Positions 46,948-54,973 of a DNA stretch of 64,000 nucleotides are shown in pieces (within the stretch, counting starts at the first letter, position 1; every line of letters starts with the position of its first letter). Made by a program: the position numbers and the translations under genes. The notes under the pieces were generated by a model. That model was not told the DNA's origin. It saw nothing but the letters and a program-made list of their open reading frames with translations, and did not search any database. This DNA comes from Acidobacteriaceae bacterium (GTDB lineage: Bacteria; Acidobacteriota; Terriglobia; Terriglobales; Acidobacteriaceae): positions 1-64,000 of the forward strand of contig JASHNW010000007.1 in NCBI GenBank assembly GCA_030041435.1, written 5' to 3'.

Positions 46948-47015
46948 GGATTGGTTATCGGAAAAGCGGTGGGGAACTTGAGAGCAGTTTGCCTCAGGTC
47001 GTTGGAAACGTTACG

Positions 47016-47125
47016 GCAATTCCTGAGTTCCTGTGGCCCGTCGGATTCCGGGCAAGGTCGCCGCTCCCTGAGGGTCGCGTCGACTTGAGCAGAGCGGCTT
47101 CGGGATACACTGGCTCAGGAATTGC
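47016..47125. promoter_or_regulatory. Divergent promoter region with a separated 12-bp inverted repeat
   Basis: GCAATTCCTGAG (47016-47027) and its exact inverted complement CTCAGGAATTGC (47114-47125) lie 86 bases apart in the gap between the divergent cheA and cdd genes. TTGAGC (47085-47090) and TACACT (47106-47111) with a 15-base spacer form a weak promoter for cdd; the right arm begins just after that -10. The arrangement suits two operators bound by one looping regulator, but no regulator gene is present. Confidence 0.5.
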
Positions 47126-47142
47126 GATAGCCTCATAGCTAA

Positions 47143-47565
47143 ATGCCTGCGATCGATTCTGTCGCTCTGGACCGCCTGCGCCAGGCTGCGCAGGAAGCCG
47201 CCGGGAACGCCTATGCGCCTTACTCGAGGTTCTGTGTCGGCGCGGCTCTGCTCTTCGACGACGGCCAGGTTGTGACCGGGTGCAATGTGGAGAATATGTC
47301 CTACGGCCTGACCAGCTGCGCCGAGCGCAACGCACTCTTTCGCGCCATCAGCGAGCGCGGCGCAGGCCGCAGAATCGTCGCCTTCGCCGTCGCCAATCGC
47401 AACGGAGCTGCTTCGCCGCCCTGTGGCGCCTGCCGCCAGGTGATGAGCGAATTCGTAGCCTCCGACGCGGTCGTAACTTTTCCCGGCGAGCACGGCCCGG
47501 AGACGATGCCGTTCGCAGAGATTTTCCCTCGCAGCTTCCACTTCGAGAAGCCGGGACGGCCATGA
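47143..47565 (+). CDS. cdd: Cytidine deaminase
   Basis: Deaminates cytidine and deoxycytidine to uridine and deoxyuridine. 140 residues, the small homotetramer type. The zinc site is visible: SCAERNALFRAI (Cys ligand and catalytic Glu) and SPPCGACRQVMSEF (two Cys). The substrate loop NAYAPYSRFCVGAAL and CNVENMSYGLT are intact. First gene of the nucleoside operon; its stop overlaps the deoA start by 4 bases (ATGA). Confidence 0.96.
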   Translation: MPAIDSVALDRLRQAAQEAAGNAYAPYSRFCVGAALLFDDGQVVTGCNVENMSYGLTSCAERNALFRAISERGAGRRIVAFAVANRNGAASPPCGACRQVMSEFVASDAVVTFPGEHGPETMPFAEIFPRSFHFEKPGRP

Positions 47566-48929
47566 CCCTGCACGCGGTCGACCTGATCCGGAAAAAACGC
47601 GATGGGGAAGCGCTGAGCGCCGAGGAGATTCGTTTCGTCGTGGAAGGCGCGGCGCGCGAGACCATCCCGGAAGAGCAGCTCTCCGCCTGGCTGATGGCTG
47701 TCTTTCTCCGCGGTCTCTCGCTGGCGGAGCTGGACACTCTGACGACCGCGATGCGATATTCCGGCGAAGTGCTCGACCATCAGGGCGATGGCCGCCGGAC
47801 GGTCGACAAACACTCCACCGGCGGCGTGGGAGACAAGACATCGTTTCTCGTCGCGCCCATTGCGGCGGCCGCCGGCCTTGCCGATCCGATGATCAGCGGA
47901 CGCGCTCTGGGGCACACCGGCGGCACACTGGACAAACTGGAGTCGATCCCGGGCTACCGGACGCACCTGTCGCTCGACGAAATGCGCGGCGTGATCGCGA
48001 AGTGCGGCTGCTGCATCGTCGGACAAACGAATAACCTTGTTCCCGCTGACCGAAAGCTCTACAGCCTGCGGGACCGCACCGCGACCGTCGAAAGCCCGTA
48101 CCTCATTTGTGCGTCGATTATGAGCAAGAAGCTCGCTGCGGGCCTCGATGCGCTGGTGATCGACGTCAAGGCCGGCTCGGGCGCGTTTCTTCGCGACGAA
48201 TCCGAATCCGCCTATCTTGCCGCGCTCATGGTCGAAACCGGCGAGCGCGCAGGCACGCGTACGGTAGCCATCCAGACCGATATGAGCCAGCCACTGGGCC
48301 GCTTTGCCGGCAACTGGGTCGAAATCCAGGAGTCGCTCGCGCTGCTCGGCAACCAGCGGCATCGGCTCAGCGAAGATTGCCGCGAAGTCTCGCTGGTGCT
48401 CGCCGGATGGATGATCTACCTCGGCGGCAAAGCGAGGAGCGCCGAGGCTGGCCGCGGCATCGCCGAAGAGAAGCTCGCCGACGGCTCGGCTCTCCGCATC
48501 TTTCGTGAGATGGTGGCTGCGCAGGGGGGCGACCTGGCCGCGCTCGATGCCGGCGCGGCCTTCCACGCACCGCGTTTCCGCCGCAGATTTTGCGCCGAAC
48601 GCAGCGGTTTTTTCTCCGCCTGCAACTGCACCGGGGTGGGCTGGGCCGTGCAGCGCCTGGGCGCCGGGCGTGAGCAGGCCGGAGAGCCTGTGGAAGCGCA
48701 GGCCGGTCTCGAGATGCACGTCAAGCTGGGCGACAAAGTCGAGTCCGGCCAGCCGCTGGTCACGCTCTTCACGGAAGACGAAGCGCTTTTTGCCGAGCCG
48801 GAACATCTGCTGCGCGCAGCGATTACGATCGCTGACGAACCGATCGATCCGCCGACGCTGATTCGCCAGGTAATCAATGCCGACAACAAAAATAAGTTTC
48901 TGAAACCCGCCGGCCACAAATACGATTGA
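47562..48929 (+). CDS. deoA: Pyrimidine/thymidine phosphorylase
   Basis: 455 residues from ATG 47562, set by the ATGA overlap with cdd. It splits thymidine, deoxyuridine or uridine with phosphate to base and (deoxy)ribose 1-phosphate. Motifs: LIRKKRDGEALSAEEIRFVV, the phosphate loop DKHSTGGVGDKTSF, SGRALGHTGGTLDKLES, KLYSLRDRTATVESPYLI and DVKAGSGAFLRD. The C-terminal alpha/beta domain is present (VEAQAGLEMHVKLGDKVESG). Thymidine-specific DeoA and broader Pdp cannot be separated by eye. Confidence 0.93.
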   Translation: MTLHAVDLIRKKRDGEALSAEEIRFVVEGAARETIPEEQLSAWLMAVFLRGLSLAELDTLTTAMRYSGEVLDHQGDGRRTVDKHSTGGVGDKTSFLVAPIAAAAGLADPMISGRALGHTGGTLDKLESIPGYRTHLSLDEMRGVIAKCGCCIVGQTNNLVPADRKLYSLRDRTATVESPYLICASIMSKKLAAGLDALVIDVKAGSGAFLRDESESAYLAALMVETGERAGTRTVAIQTDMSQPLGRFAGNWVEIQESLALLGNQRHRLSEDCREVSLVLAGWMIYLGGKARSAEAGRGIAEEKLADGSALRIFREMVAAQGGDLAALDAGAAFHAPRFRRRFCAERSGFFSACNCTGVGWAVQRLGAGREQAGEPVEAQAGLEMHVKLGDKVESGQPLVTLFTEDEALFAEPEHLLRAAITIADEPIDPPTLIRQVINADNKNKFLKPAGHKYD

Positions 48930-48950
48930 GAAAAACTGAGGGAGACGGAT

Positions 48951-50210
48951 TTGGCTCGATTCACGGGTGTGCTGGGACTTGCGACCATGCTCCTGCTGGC
49001 ATGGCTTTTCTCCACCAACCGCAGAGCGATCCGCTGGCGCACCGTGGCGTGGGGACTGGGGCTGCAAATCGTCTTCGCGTTTCTCGTGCTCAAGTGGCCG
49101 GTGGGCGAACGCATCCTGCACAGCGCCGGCGCTGCGGTGAATAAGCTGCTGGGCTACGCTTTCGCCGGTTCCACGTTTGTCTTCGGCGATCTGGCGGCGC
49201 AGCCGTCGAAGATCGGAAGCGCTTTTGGCACCAGCTTCTTCGCCTTCCAGGTGCTGCCCACCATCATCTTCATCTCCGCATTCTTCGCCCTGCTGTACTA
49301 CCTCGGCATCATGCAGCTGGTGATTCGCGCCTTTGCGCGCGCGATGCAGTGGACGATGAAGATTTCCGGGGCCGAGAGCCTCAATGTTGCGGCGAGCATC
49401 TTCATGGGGCAGACCGAGGCCCCGCTTACCATCCGCCCGTTCCTGCCTGGCGCCACGCGGTCTGAGCTGATGACGATTATGACCAGCGGCATGGCGCATG
49501 TCTCCGGCGGGATTATGGCGGCGTACATCGCCTACGGCATATCGCCGAGCTTCCTGCTGGCTGCGGTGATCATGACGGCGCCGGGCACGATTCTTATTTC
49601 CAAGATGCTGGTGCCGGAAACGGAGAAGTCCGCCACCGAGGGCGTCGTACATCTGCCGGAAGGCGAGGAGTACAAGGACGAAAACCTGATCGGGTCGGTT
49701 GCGCGAGGCACGATTGACGGCGGCCGCCTCGCATTCAACGTCGGGATCATGCTCATTTCTTTTTTGGCGCTGATCGCGCTGGTCAACGGCATCCTGGGCG
49801 GAACACACGCCTGGCTGGGTGTGCACCACATCCCGTTCCCGCACTCGCTGGACACCATTCTCGGGTTCTGCTTCGCGCCTATCGCCTGGCTTATCGGCAT
49901 TCCGTGGCACGATGCGCCGACGGTCGGCAACCTGCTGGGCACGCGCATGGTGCTGAACGAGCTCGTGGCTTACACGTATCTGGGCGGACTGGCGAAGACA
50001 GGAGCGCTGGCTGCGCGCTCGGTCACGATTGCGACTTTTGCGTTGTGCGGATTCGCCAACCTCAGCTCCATCGGCATCCAGATCGGCGGCATTGGCGCGC
50101 TGGCTCCGAACAAGCGCAACGAGCTGGCCAAGCTTGGCCTTCGCGCCATGCTGGCCGGGACCATGGCCAACCTGATGTCGGCTTCGATTGTGGGGATTCT
50201 GCTCAGGTAA
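48951..50210 (+). CDS. nupC: NupC-type concentrative nucleoside transporter
   Basis: 419 residues with about ten hydrophobic helices; a CNT family member that imports nucleosides with H+ or Na+. Motifs: FGTSFFAFQVLPTIIFISAFF, SGAESLNVAASIFMGQTEAPL (core substrate-binding hairpin), MTSGMAHVSGGIMAAYIAYG, and the late GFANLSSIGIQIGGIGAL. The start is TTG 48951 with GAGGGAGAC upstream. It lies 21 bases after deoA and 2 bases before the phosphorylase gene, so it is in the same operon. Confidence 0.94.
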   Translation: MARFTGVLGLATMLLLAWLFSTNRRAIRWRTVAWGLGLQIVFAFLVLKWPVGERILHSAGAAVNKLLGYAFAGSTFVFGDLAAQPSKIGSAFGTSFFAFQVLPTIIFISAFFALLYYLGIMQLVIRAFARAMQWTMKISGAESLNVAASIFMGQTEAPLTIRPFLPGATRSELMTIMTSGMAHVSGGIMAAYIAYGISPSFLLAAVIMTAPGTILISKMLVPETEKSATEGVVHLPEGEEYKDENLIGSVARGTIDGGRLAFNVGIMLISFLALIALVNGILGGTHAWLGVHHIPFPHSLDTILGFCFAPIAWLIGIPWHDAPTVGNLLGTRMVLNELVAYTYLGGLAKTGALAARSVTIATFALCGFANLSSIGIQIGGIGALAPNKRNELAKLGLRAMLAGTMANLMSASIVGILLR

Positions 50211-50212
50211 CT

Positions 50213-51100
50213 ATGACGGATACGCTTTACGACCGAGCCAACGCCGCTGCTGAGTTCGTCCTCGTCCGCACCCCGCTGCGGGCGCGCATCGGCATTGTGT
50301 TGGGATCGGGGTTGGGGGCATTCGCCGAGCAACTTGCAGATGCGACCGCCATCCCTTTCGCAGACATTCCACACTTTCCGCAATCCACAGTCCCCGGCCA
50401 TTCGGGCCGTCTTGTGCTCGGGACGGTTGCCGGGGTCCCCGTTGCTGTCATGCAGGGACGCGTCCACGCTTACGAAGGCTACAGCTCCGACGAAGTGACC
50501 TTCCCGGTGCGCGTGCTGGGACGCATGGGCGTTACCCAGCTCATTCTTACCAACGCCGCGGGCGGCATCAACCCGGCGTTTCATCAGGGGCAGCTGGTGC
50601 TGATCGCCGACCACATCAACTTGACGGGACGCAACCCCGTCGCCGGTCGCAACGACGAACGCTTTGGGCCGCGCTTTTTCGATATGTCCGAGGCCTACTC
50701 CGTGCGCTTGCGGAGTCTGGCGCACGATGCTGCGCGGAGCATGGATTCGTCACCCCAGGCTGCCGAAACCGGGCATACCGGGGGCCACGGTTTCCGGTTC
50801 GACGAAGGGGTTTACCTGAGCGTGCTCGGGCCGAGCTTCGAAACGCCGGCGGAGATTCGCGCCTTCGCGGCGATGGGCGCTGACCTTGTCGGCATGTCCA
50901 CCGTGCAGGAGACGATTGCTGCGCGCCACATGGGGATTGAGGTGCTGGGCATCTCCTGCGTGACAAATATGGCCGCCGGGATTCAGAAGGAGCCGTTGAG
51001 CCATGAAGAGGTGATGGAGACGGGGCGGGCTGTGGAGGCGCGGCTGGCTGGGCTGCTGAGGAGATTGGTGCCGCTGGTGGCAAGTACTGCGACGCAATAA
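50213..51100 (+). CDS. Purine nucleoside phosphorylase, trimeric type
   Basis: 295 residues from ATG 50213, 2 bases after the nupC stop. It splits inosine, guanosine or their deoxy forms with phosphate. Motifs: IGIVLGSGLGAFAEQL (phosphate loop), PGHSGRLVLG, MQGRVHAYEGYS, LTNAAGGINPAFHQG, LGPSFETPAEIRAF and DLVGMSTVQETIAARHMG. A small insertion (SSPQAAETGHTGGHG) lies before the FETPAE region. Last gene of cdd-deoA-nupC-PNP, a full route from imported nucleosides to bases and sugar phosphates. Confidence 0.95.
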   Translation: MTDTLYDRANAAAEFVLVRTPLRARIGIVLGSGLGAFAEQLADATAIPFADIPHFPQSTVPGHSGRLVLGTVAGVPVAVMQGRVHAYEGYSSDEVTFPVRVLGRMGVTQLILTNAAGGINPAFHQGQLVLIADHINLTGRNPVAGRNDERFGPRFFDMSEAYSVRLRSLAHDAARSMDSSPQAAETGHTGGHGFRFDEGVYLSVLGPSFETPAEIRAFAAMGADLVGMSTVQETIAARHMGIEVLGISCVTNMAAGIQKEPLSHEEVMETGRAVEARLAGLLRRLVPLVASTATQ

Positions 51101-51147
51101 GTACGCCGCATCCGGTCGGACAGCGTGCCTGGGTGACCTGCTACATC

Positions 51148-52419
51148 TCAATCGATTCGGAAATTCACTTTTATTTGTATTTCCGTAGCTACATTCTGCC
51201 CCTGATAGGCTGCGGGTTTGAATCGATATTGCTGAACGGCTTTCACTGCCTTCTGGTCCAGGTCGTTGCCGAATCCCTGAACTACATGTACATCGTTGGG
51301 ATTCCCCGATTTGTCGACGATGAGGCTGACGATCACGGTACCCGTCACTTTTTCTTTGCGCGTCTCTTTCGTAAAAAACGGACCAGGAGCGTAAATCAGC
51401 ATTGGAACCTTTAATCCCACAGGAAACGGCGGGCGGAAAATCGAAACAGCTGAAGCAGGACTCGCTGATGCATTCGTCGGGGTTGCTGCCTCGGGCTTCC
51501 ACTCCGGCACCGGCTCGGCGCTTTTCACCCAGGCTGCCACATACAGATCGCGCAGCATCGACGCCCCGGCCGCCAGCCGCTCCGCGGTGAACTGCTTTGC
51601 CTCCGCAGTGCCCGCGCCGTCGAAGCCGTGATCCTTGTCGAGTTGATAGACCTTCTCGACTAATGAATTCGTGTGGCGCAGATAGGCAAGGTAGTCGTCC
51701 CACTCGTCGCCAATGGGGTGGAGCGGAGCGATGAGCGGCTGCACATCGGGGGCGTTGATGTTGGCGTCTACAAAGTCCGTTTCAAATCGAGCGTGGATCG
51801 TGTGGTCGGTCGTGTAGCCGTTCGGATTGGGCCCCGTCCAGCCGTTGTACTGAATAGTTGTGTGCAGCGGCTGGGAGCCGTCGCCCACGTAGTGCCCGAG
51901 CCACGCGGCGTAGAAGAGGATCGCCGCCTGCACTGGCTTTGTATCCTGATTCTGCGCGCTAAGCTCGCGGTAATCGCGCATGGCGCTCTTGAGCCGCTCC
52001 CATACCTCTTCTGTGATGTATGGCTGGAAGCCGACGCGCTCCGGGCGCATCTCCTGCGCCTGGTCGGGATGCGCCGCGGCATACGCATAGAGCGCCGCGA
52101 TGTAGTCGTAGCGACGGCGGGGCAGAGTGCCAATGCGCTCCGCAAACTCCATGTCGATAAAGTGATCCGGCGCCTGTTCGGCGCTCAGCTCGGGCTCGGC
52201 GCGGGAACGCCAGCGGTCCGGCTCCGGCCCGAGATATTCGATCTCGTCGATGGCCTCCGGCGTGCGCATGAAGGCCGGCATATCCGTGGGCAGCGCCTCC
52301 GCCGCCAGGCGATTGATCATTTTATGGCCCTTGCTGCCCCATCCAAACGAGGGCGGAACGGCGACCAGAGGCAGCGCCAGCAGAACACACAACGCGCGAG
52401 CAGAATGCAGGGATTTCAT
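51148..52419 (-). CDS. Secreted S1/P1 nuclease fused to a TonB C-terminal domain
   Basis: 423 residues from ATG 52419. The signal peptide ends at SFG, so the mature chain begins W27-G-S-K-G-H32, matching the S1/P1 family, in which the N-terminal Trp binds zinc. Other zinc ligands fit: D68, H86 (APDHFIDMEF), H176 and D180 and H186 (WLGHYVGDGSQPLHTT), H209 (DHTIHARFETDF). Residues about 340-421 are a TonB_C domain (KVTGTVIVSLIVDKSGNP, LDQKAVKAVQQYRFKPA). There is no membrane anchor apart from the signal peptide, so it is not an ordinary TonB energy transducer. It converges on the nucleoside salvage operon. Confidence 0.9.
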   Translation of the reverse strand: MKSLHSARALCVLLALPLVAVPPSFGWGSKGHKMINRLAAEALPTDMPAFMRTPEAIDEIEYLGPEPDRWRSRAEPELSAEQAPDHFIDMEFAERIGTLPRRRYDYIAALYAYAAAHPDQAQEMRPERVGFQPYITEEVWERLKSAMRDYRELSAQNQDTKPVQAAILFYAAWLGHYVGDGSQPLHTTIQYNGWTGPNPNGYTTDHTIHARFETDFVDANINAPDVQPLIAPLHPIGDEWDDYLAYLRHTNSLVEKVYQLDKDHGFDGAGTAEAKQFTAERLAAGASMLRDLYVAAWVKSAEPVPEWKPEAATPTNASASPASAVSIFRPPFPVGLKVPMLIYAPGPFFTKETRKEKVTGTVIVSLIVDKSGNPNDVHVVQGFGNDLDQKAVKAVQQYRFKPAAYQGQNVATEIQIKVNFRID

Positions 52420-52492
52420 GAGGGTGAGTATAGCGGGGGTGATGTAATTGCGATCGCTGACCGCGGCCGCATTGCAATGTCTCAACTGACCG

Positions 52493-52526
52493 GCATTCTG
52501 CGAACAATGTGGCAGAATGCTATAAT
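52493..52526 (+). promoter_or_regulatory. Promoter with 9-bp inverted-repeat operator for the AbrB-VapC pair
   Basis: GCATTCTGC (52493-52501) and GCAGAATGC (52512-52520) are perfect inverted arms with a 10-base spacer, and a perfect TATAAT follows at once (52521-52526). The dyad covers the -35 to -10 interval, so a bound protein would block RNA polymerase. Self-repression by the AbrB-type antitoxin is the natural reading. The gene starts at 52545, giving a leader of about 12 bases that contains AGAGGAG. Confidence 0.7.
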
Positions 52527-52544
52527 CTGTCAGAGGAGATGGAA

Positions 52545-52799
52545 ATGGCATCCAGCGAAGTCCGTTTGCGCCTTGCTGAAAATGGCCGAGTCGTCATTCC
52601 TGCCCAGGTGCGGAAGGATCTGGGGGTGGAGTCGGGCGGAGAAATCATCCTGGAGCGACAGGAAAATGGATATCGCCTGACCACCCGACGCCAACGCATC
52701 GAGGAGGCGCGCAGAAACATTCGTCGATACATCAAGCCTGGCGTCTCGCTCGTAGACGAGCTGCTTGCCGAACGGCGCGAAGCTGCCAGGCATGAATAA
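52545..52799 (+). CDS. AbrB/MazE-type antitoxin
   Basis: 84 residues from ATG 52545, chosen because AGAGGAG (52532-52538) is 6-7 bases upstream; an ATG at 52539 is too close to it. The SpoVT-AbrB swapped-hairpin domain is the first half: EVRLRLAENGRVVIPAQVRK, LGVESGGEIILERQENGYRL. The second half is a charged helix for toxin binding (IEEARRNIRRYIKPGVS). It overlaps the PIN toxin gene by 8 bases. Confidence 0.9.
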   Translation: MASSEVRLRLAENGRVVIPAQVRKDLGVESGGEIILERQENGYRLTTRRQRIEEARRNIRRYIKPGVSLVDELLAERREAARHE

Positions 52800-53178
52800 A
52801 TGTGTTCTGGATGCATCGGCGATTCTGGCTGTGCTGCTGAACGAGCCGGGAAATGAACTTCTAACCGACGAAGTGCTGGCCCAATCCGTCGCCGGGACAG
52901 TGAATCTCGCCGAAGTGCAGACGCGCATGGTGCGCCGGGGCATGCCTCCCGGTGACGCGTGGAAACATGCGCTCGTTCCGGTGAATGAAGTGATCACGTT
53001 CACGCAGGATCAGGCGCGTGTCGCAGGCACTCTTGTCACACAAACTCGTGCGCTCGGACTCTCGCTTGGCGACCGTGCCTGTCTGGCTCTGGCTCTTGAA
53101 TTGAAGGCGCCCGTCTATACGGCGGATAAGAACTGGAAGAAGCTCGATCTGGGAATCTCGGTGCACTTGATCCGGTGA
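52792..53178 (+). CDS. PIN-domain toxin (VapC-like ribonuclease)
   Basis: 128 residues from ATG 52792. PIN acidic residues: first Asp in KCVLDASAILAVLLNEPG, Glu in GTVNLAEVQTRMVRRG, Asp in LGLSLGDRACLALALE and a last Asp in PVYTADKNWKKLDLG. All four positions needed for the Mg2+ site are filled, so it should be an active RNase. Overlap with the antitoxin gene and the operator upstream complete a standard type II module. Confidence 0.92.
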   Translation: MNKCVLDASAILAVLLNEPGNELLTDEVLAQSVAGTVNLAEVQTRMVRRGMPPGDAWKHALVPVNEVITFTQDQARVAGTLVTQTRALGLSLGDRACLALALELKAPVYTADKNWKKLDLGISVHLIR

Positions 53179-53196
53179 TCCTGCCTGTCGAAGGTC

Positions 53197-54873
53197 TCAC
53201 ACCCCTACCGGGAACGGCTTGGGAGACGTGTCTTCCAGATTGGTCCCCGAGCGCCAGCGTTCGAAGCGGCCCTGGAAGAGCGAGAGCATTCCGGTATACA
53301 GATAGCCAATGACAAACAACAGCAGAAACGGCACGGTGAAGTAGTTCTCGTTGGCCATGGCGTACCAGATGCACAGGACGAAGTAGCCGCCCACCAGCAG
53401 CTCGAGAAACGGAATCATTCCCAGCCGCTTGCGGTATTTCGACGCCTTCGACCGCTCGCCCTTCTTCTGCACGCGATACTTGGGCGTGCGCTTGAAGGCG
53501 CTCTGGATGCCGAAGATCGCCTCCATCACGGCGATCGTATTCGTAATCGTCAGCCCGATGCCCAGCGCCATGAGGAAGGGAAGATAGAGAAATGTTTTGT
53601 ACCAGTGGCGCGGGAACAGCTCCTTCTGCGAAACCAGGTAAAAGGACGAGATGGAGAACGTCGAAGCGAGGAAGAGGGGGAAGTCGATGTACAGCATCTC
53701 CCACCACCCCTGATAGAAGCGGATGATCATGGCCGGCATCAGCAGCACGGAAAGGACCACCATCAGCGGATAGCTGATGTTTGCCGTCAGGTGATACCAG
53801 GCCTCAATCTTCACGCGCAGGGGCACGTCGCTCTCGAAAACCCGCGGCAGAATCTTTTTCGATGTCTGGATAAGACCCTTGGCCCAGCGCTGCTGCTGCG
53901 TCTTGAAGGCGGTCATTTCAATGGGCACTTCCGCAGGACATTCCACATCGAGCAGGTATTTGAATTTCCAGCCGAGAATCTGCGCCCGGTAGCTCAGGTC
54001 GGTATCTTCGGTGAGGGTGTCGTGCTGCCAGCCACCGGCCTGGTCGATGACGCACCGGCGCCACATGCCCGCCGTGCCGTTGAAATTGAAGAACAGGCCG
54101 GAGCGGGCGCGCGCGCCGTGCTCCAGCACAAAGTGGCCGTCCAGAAGGATCGCCTCCACCTGGGTGAGGAAGCTGTAGTCGCGGTTCAGATGCGTCCAGC
54201 GCGTCTGCACCATGCCCACGTCCGGTTCGGCAAAGTGGTGCACCACCTTCAGCAGCCAATCCGGAGGCGGCACAAAGTCGGCGTCGAAGATGGCGACCAG
54301 TTCGCCCGTCGCCGTCTTCAATCCCTCCTGCAGGGCTCCGGCTTTGAAGCCGGTGCGATTTGTCCGGTGCAGATAGACGATGGGCTCGCCCATGGCGCGA
54401 TAGCGCTCCACGATGGCCGCGGCCACCTCGGTCGTCTCATCCGTGGAATCGTCCAGCACCTGGATCTCCAGCAGGTCGCGGGGGTACTCGAGGCGGCACA
54501 CGGCTTCAATCAGCCGGTCGATGACAAACTGCTCGTTGAAAATGGGCAGCTGCACGGTGATGCGCGGCAGCTGGTCGAAATGCTTCGACGGCCCGTGCGT
54601 GGCCCTTTTCCTGTAGTGGTAGTACTGCCACACCAGCTTGTAGCGGTGGAGGCCATAGATCGACAACACGATCATCACGGCGAAATACGGCGTCAGCAGC
54701 AGGGTATCGAAGGAGAAGAGCTGCCAGTGGTACAGGTTCTGGAAGGTATGGTCGCCGTAATGCGAACGCAGGTAGTGGCGCAGGTCGTTCTTGACGAACA
54801 ACAGACACAGCGCCTGCGCGCACGCCAGGAGCAGGCGCGCGACCGAAGCCGCGACTAAGAGAGAACTGTGCAT
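53197..54873 (-). CDS. Processive family 2 glycosyltransferase, cellulose/mannan-synthase-like
   Basis: 558 residues. Two membrane helices at the N-terminus (about 5-25 and 55-75), a cytoplasmic GT2 domain and four or five helices in the C-terminal half. Catalytic motifs: LPRITVQLPIFNEQFVIDRL, DDSTDETTEV, DxD-type VAIFDADFVPPPDW, TEDTDLSYRA and QQQRWAKGLIQT (QxxRW of processive synthases). The closest style is the CslA/mannan-synthase-like group; product unknown. There is no PilZ domain or BcsB partner. The outer-membrane barrel gene lies about 100 bases upstream on the same strand. Confidence 0.9.
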   Translation of the reverse strand: MHSSLLVAASVARLLLACAQALCLLFVKNDLRHYLRSHYGDHTFQNLYHWQLFSFDTLLLTPYFAVMIVLSIYGLHRYKLVWQYYHYRKRATHGPSKHFDQLPRITVQLPIFNEQFVIDRLIEAVCRLEYPRDLLEIQVLDDSTDETTEVAAAIVERYRAMGEPIVYLHRTNRTGFKAGALQEGLKTATGELVAIFDADFVPPPDWLLKVVHHFAEPDVGMVQTRWTHLNRDYSFLTQVEAILLDGHFVLEHGARARSGLFFNFNGTAGMWRRCVIDQAGGWQHDTLTEDTDLSYRAQILGWKFKYLLDVECPAEVPIEMTAFKTQQQRWAKGLIQTSKKILPRVFESDVPLRVKIEAWYHLTANISYPLMVVLSVLLMPAMIIRFYQGWWEMLYIDFPLFLASTFSISSFYLVSQKELFPRHWYKTFLYLPFLMALGIGLTITNTIAVMEAIFGIQSAFKRTPKYRVQKKGERSKASKYRKRLGMIPFLELLVGGYFVLCIWYAMANENYFTVPFLLLFVIGYLYTGMLSLFQGRFERWRSGTNLEDTSPKPFPVGV

Positions 54874-54973
54874 GCGGGCTCGCGCCGGTCAGGCCGCCGG
54901 AAGTTCGTGCACATTGTAACCACAGCCCTGATCCGGCAGGCTTGCTCCGGGTGCTGAGGCCCGGCGGCCGCTT

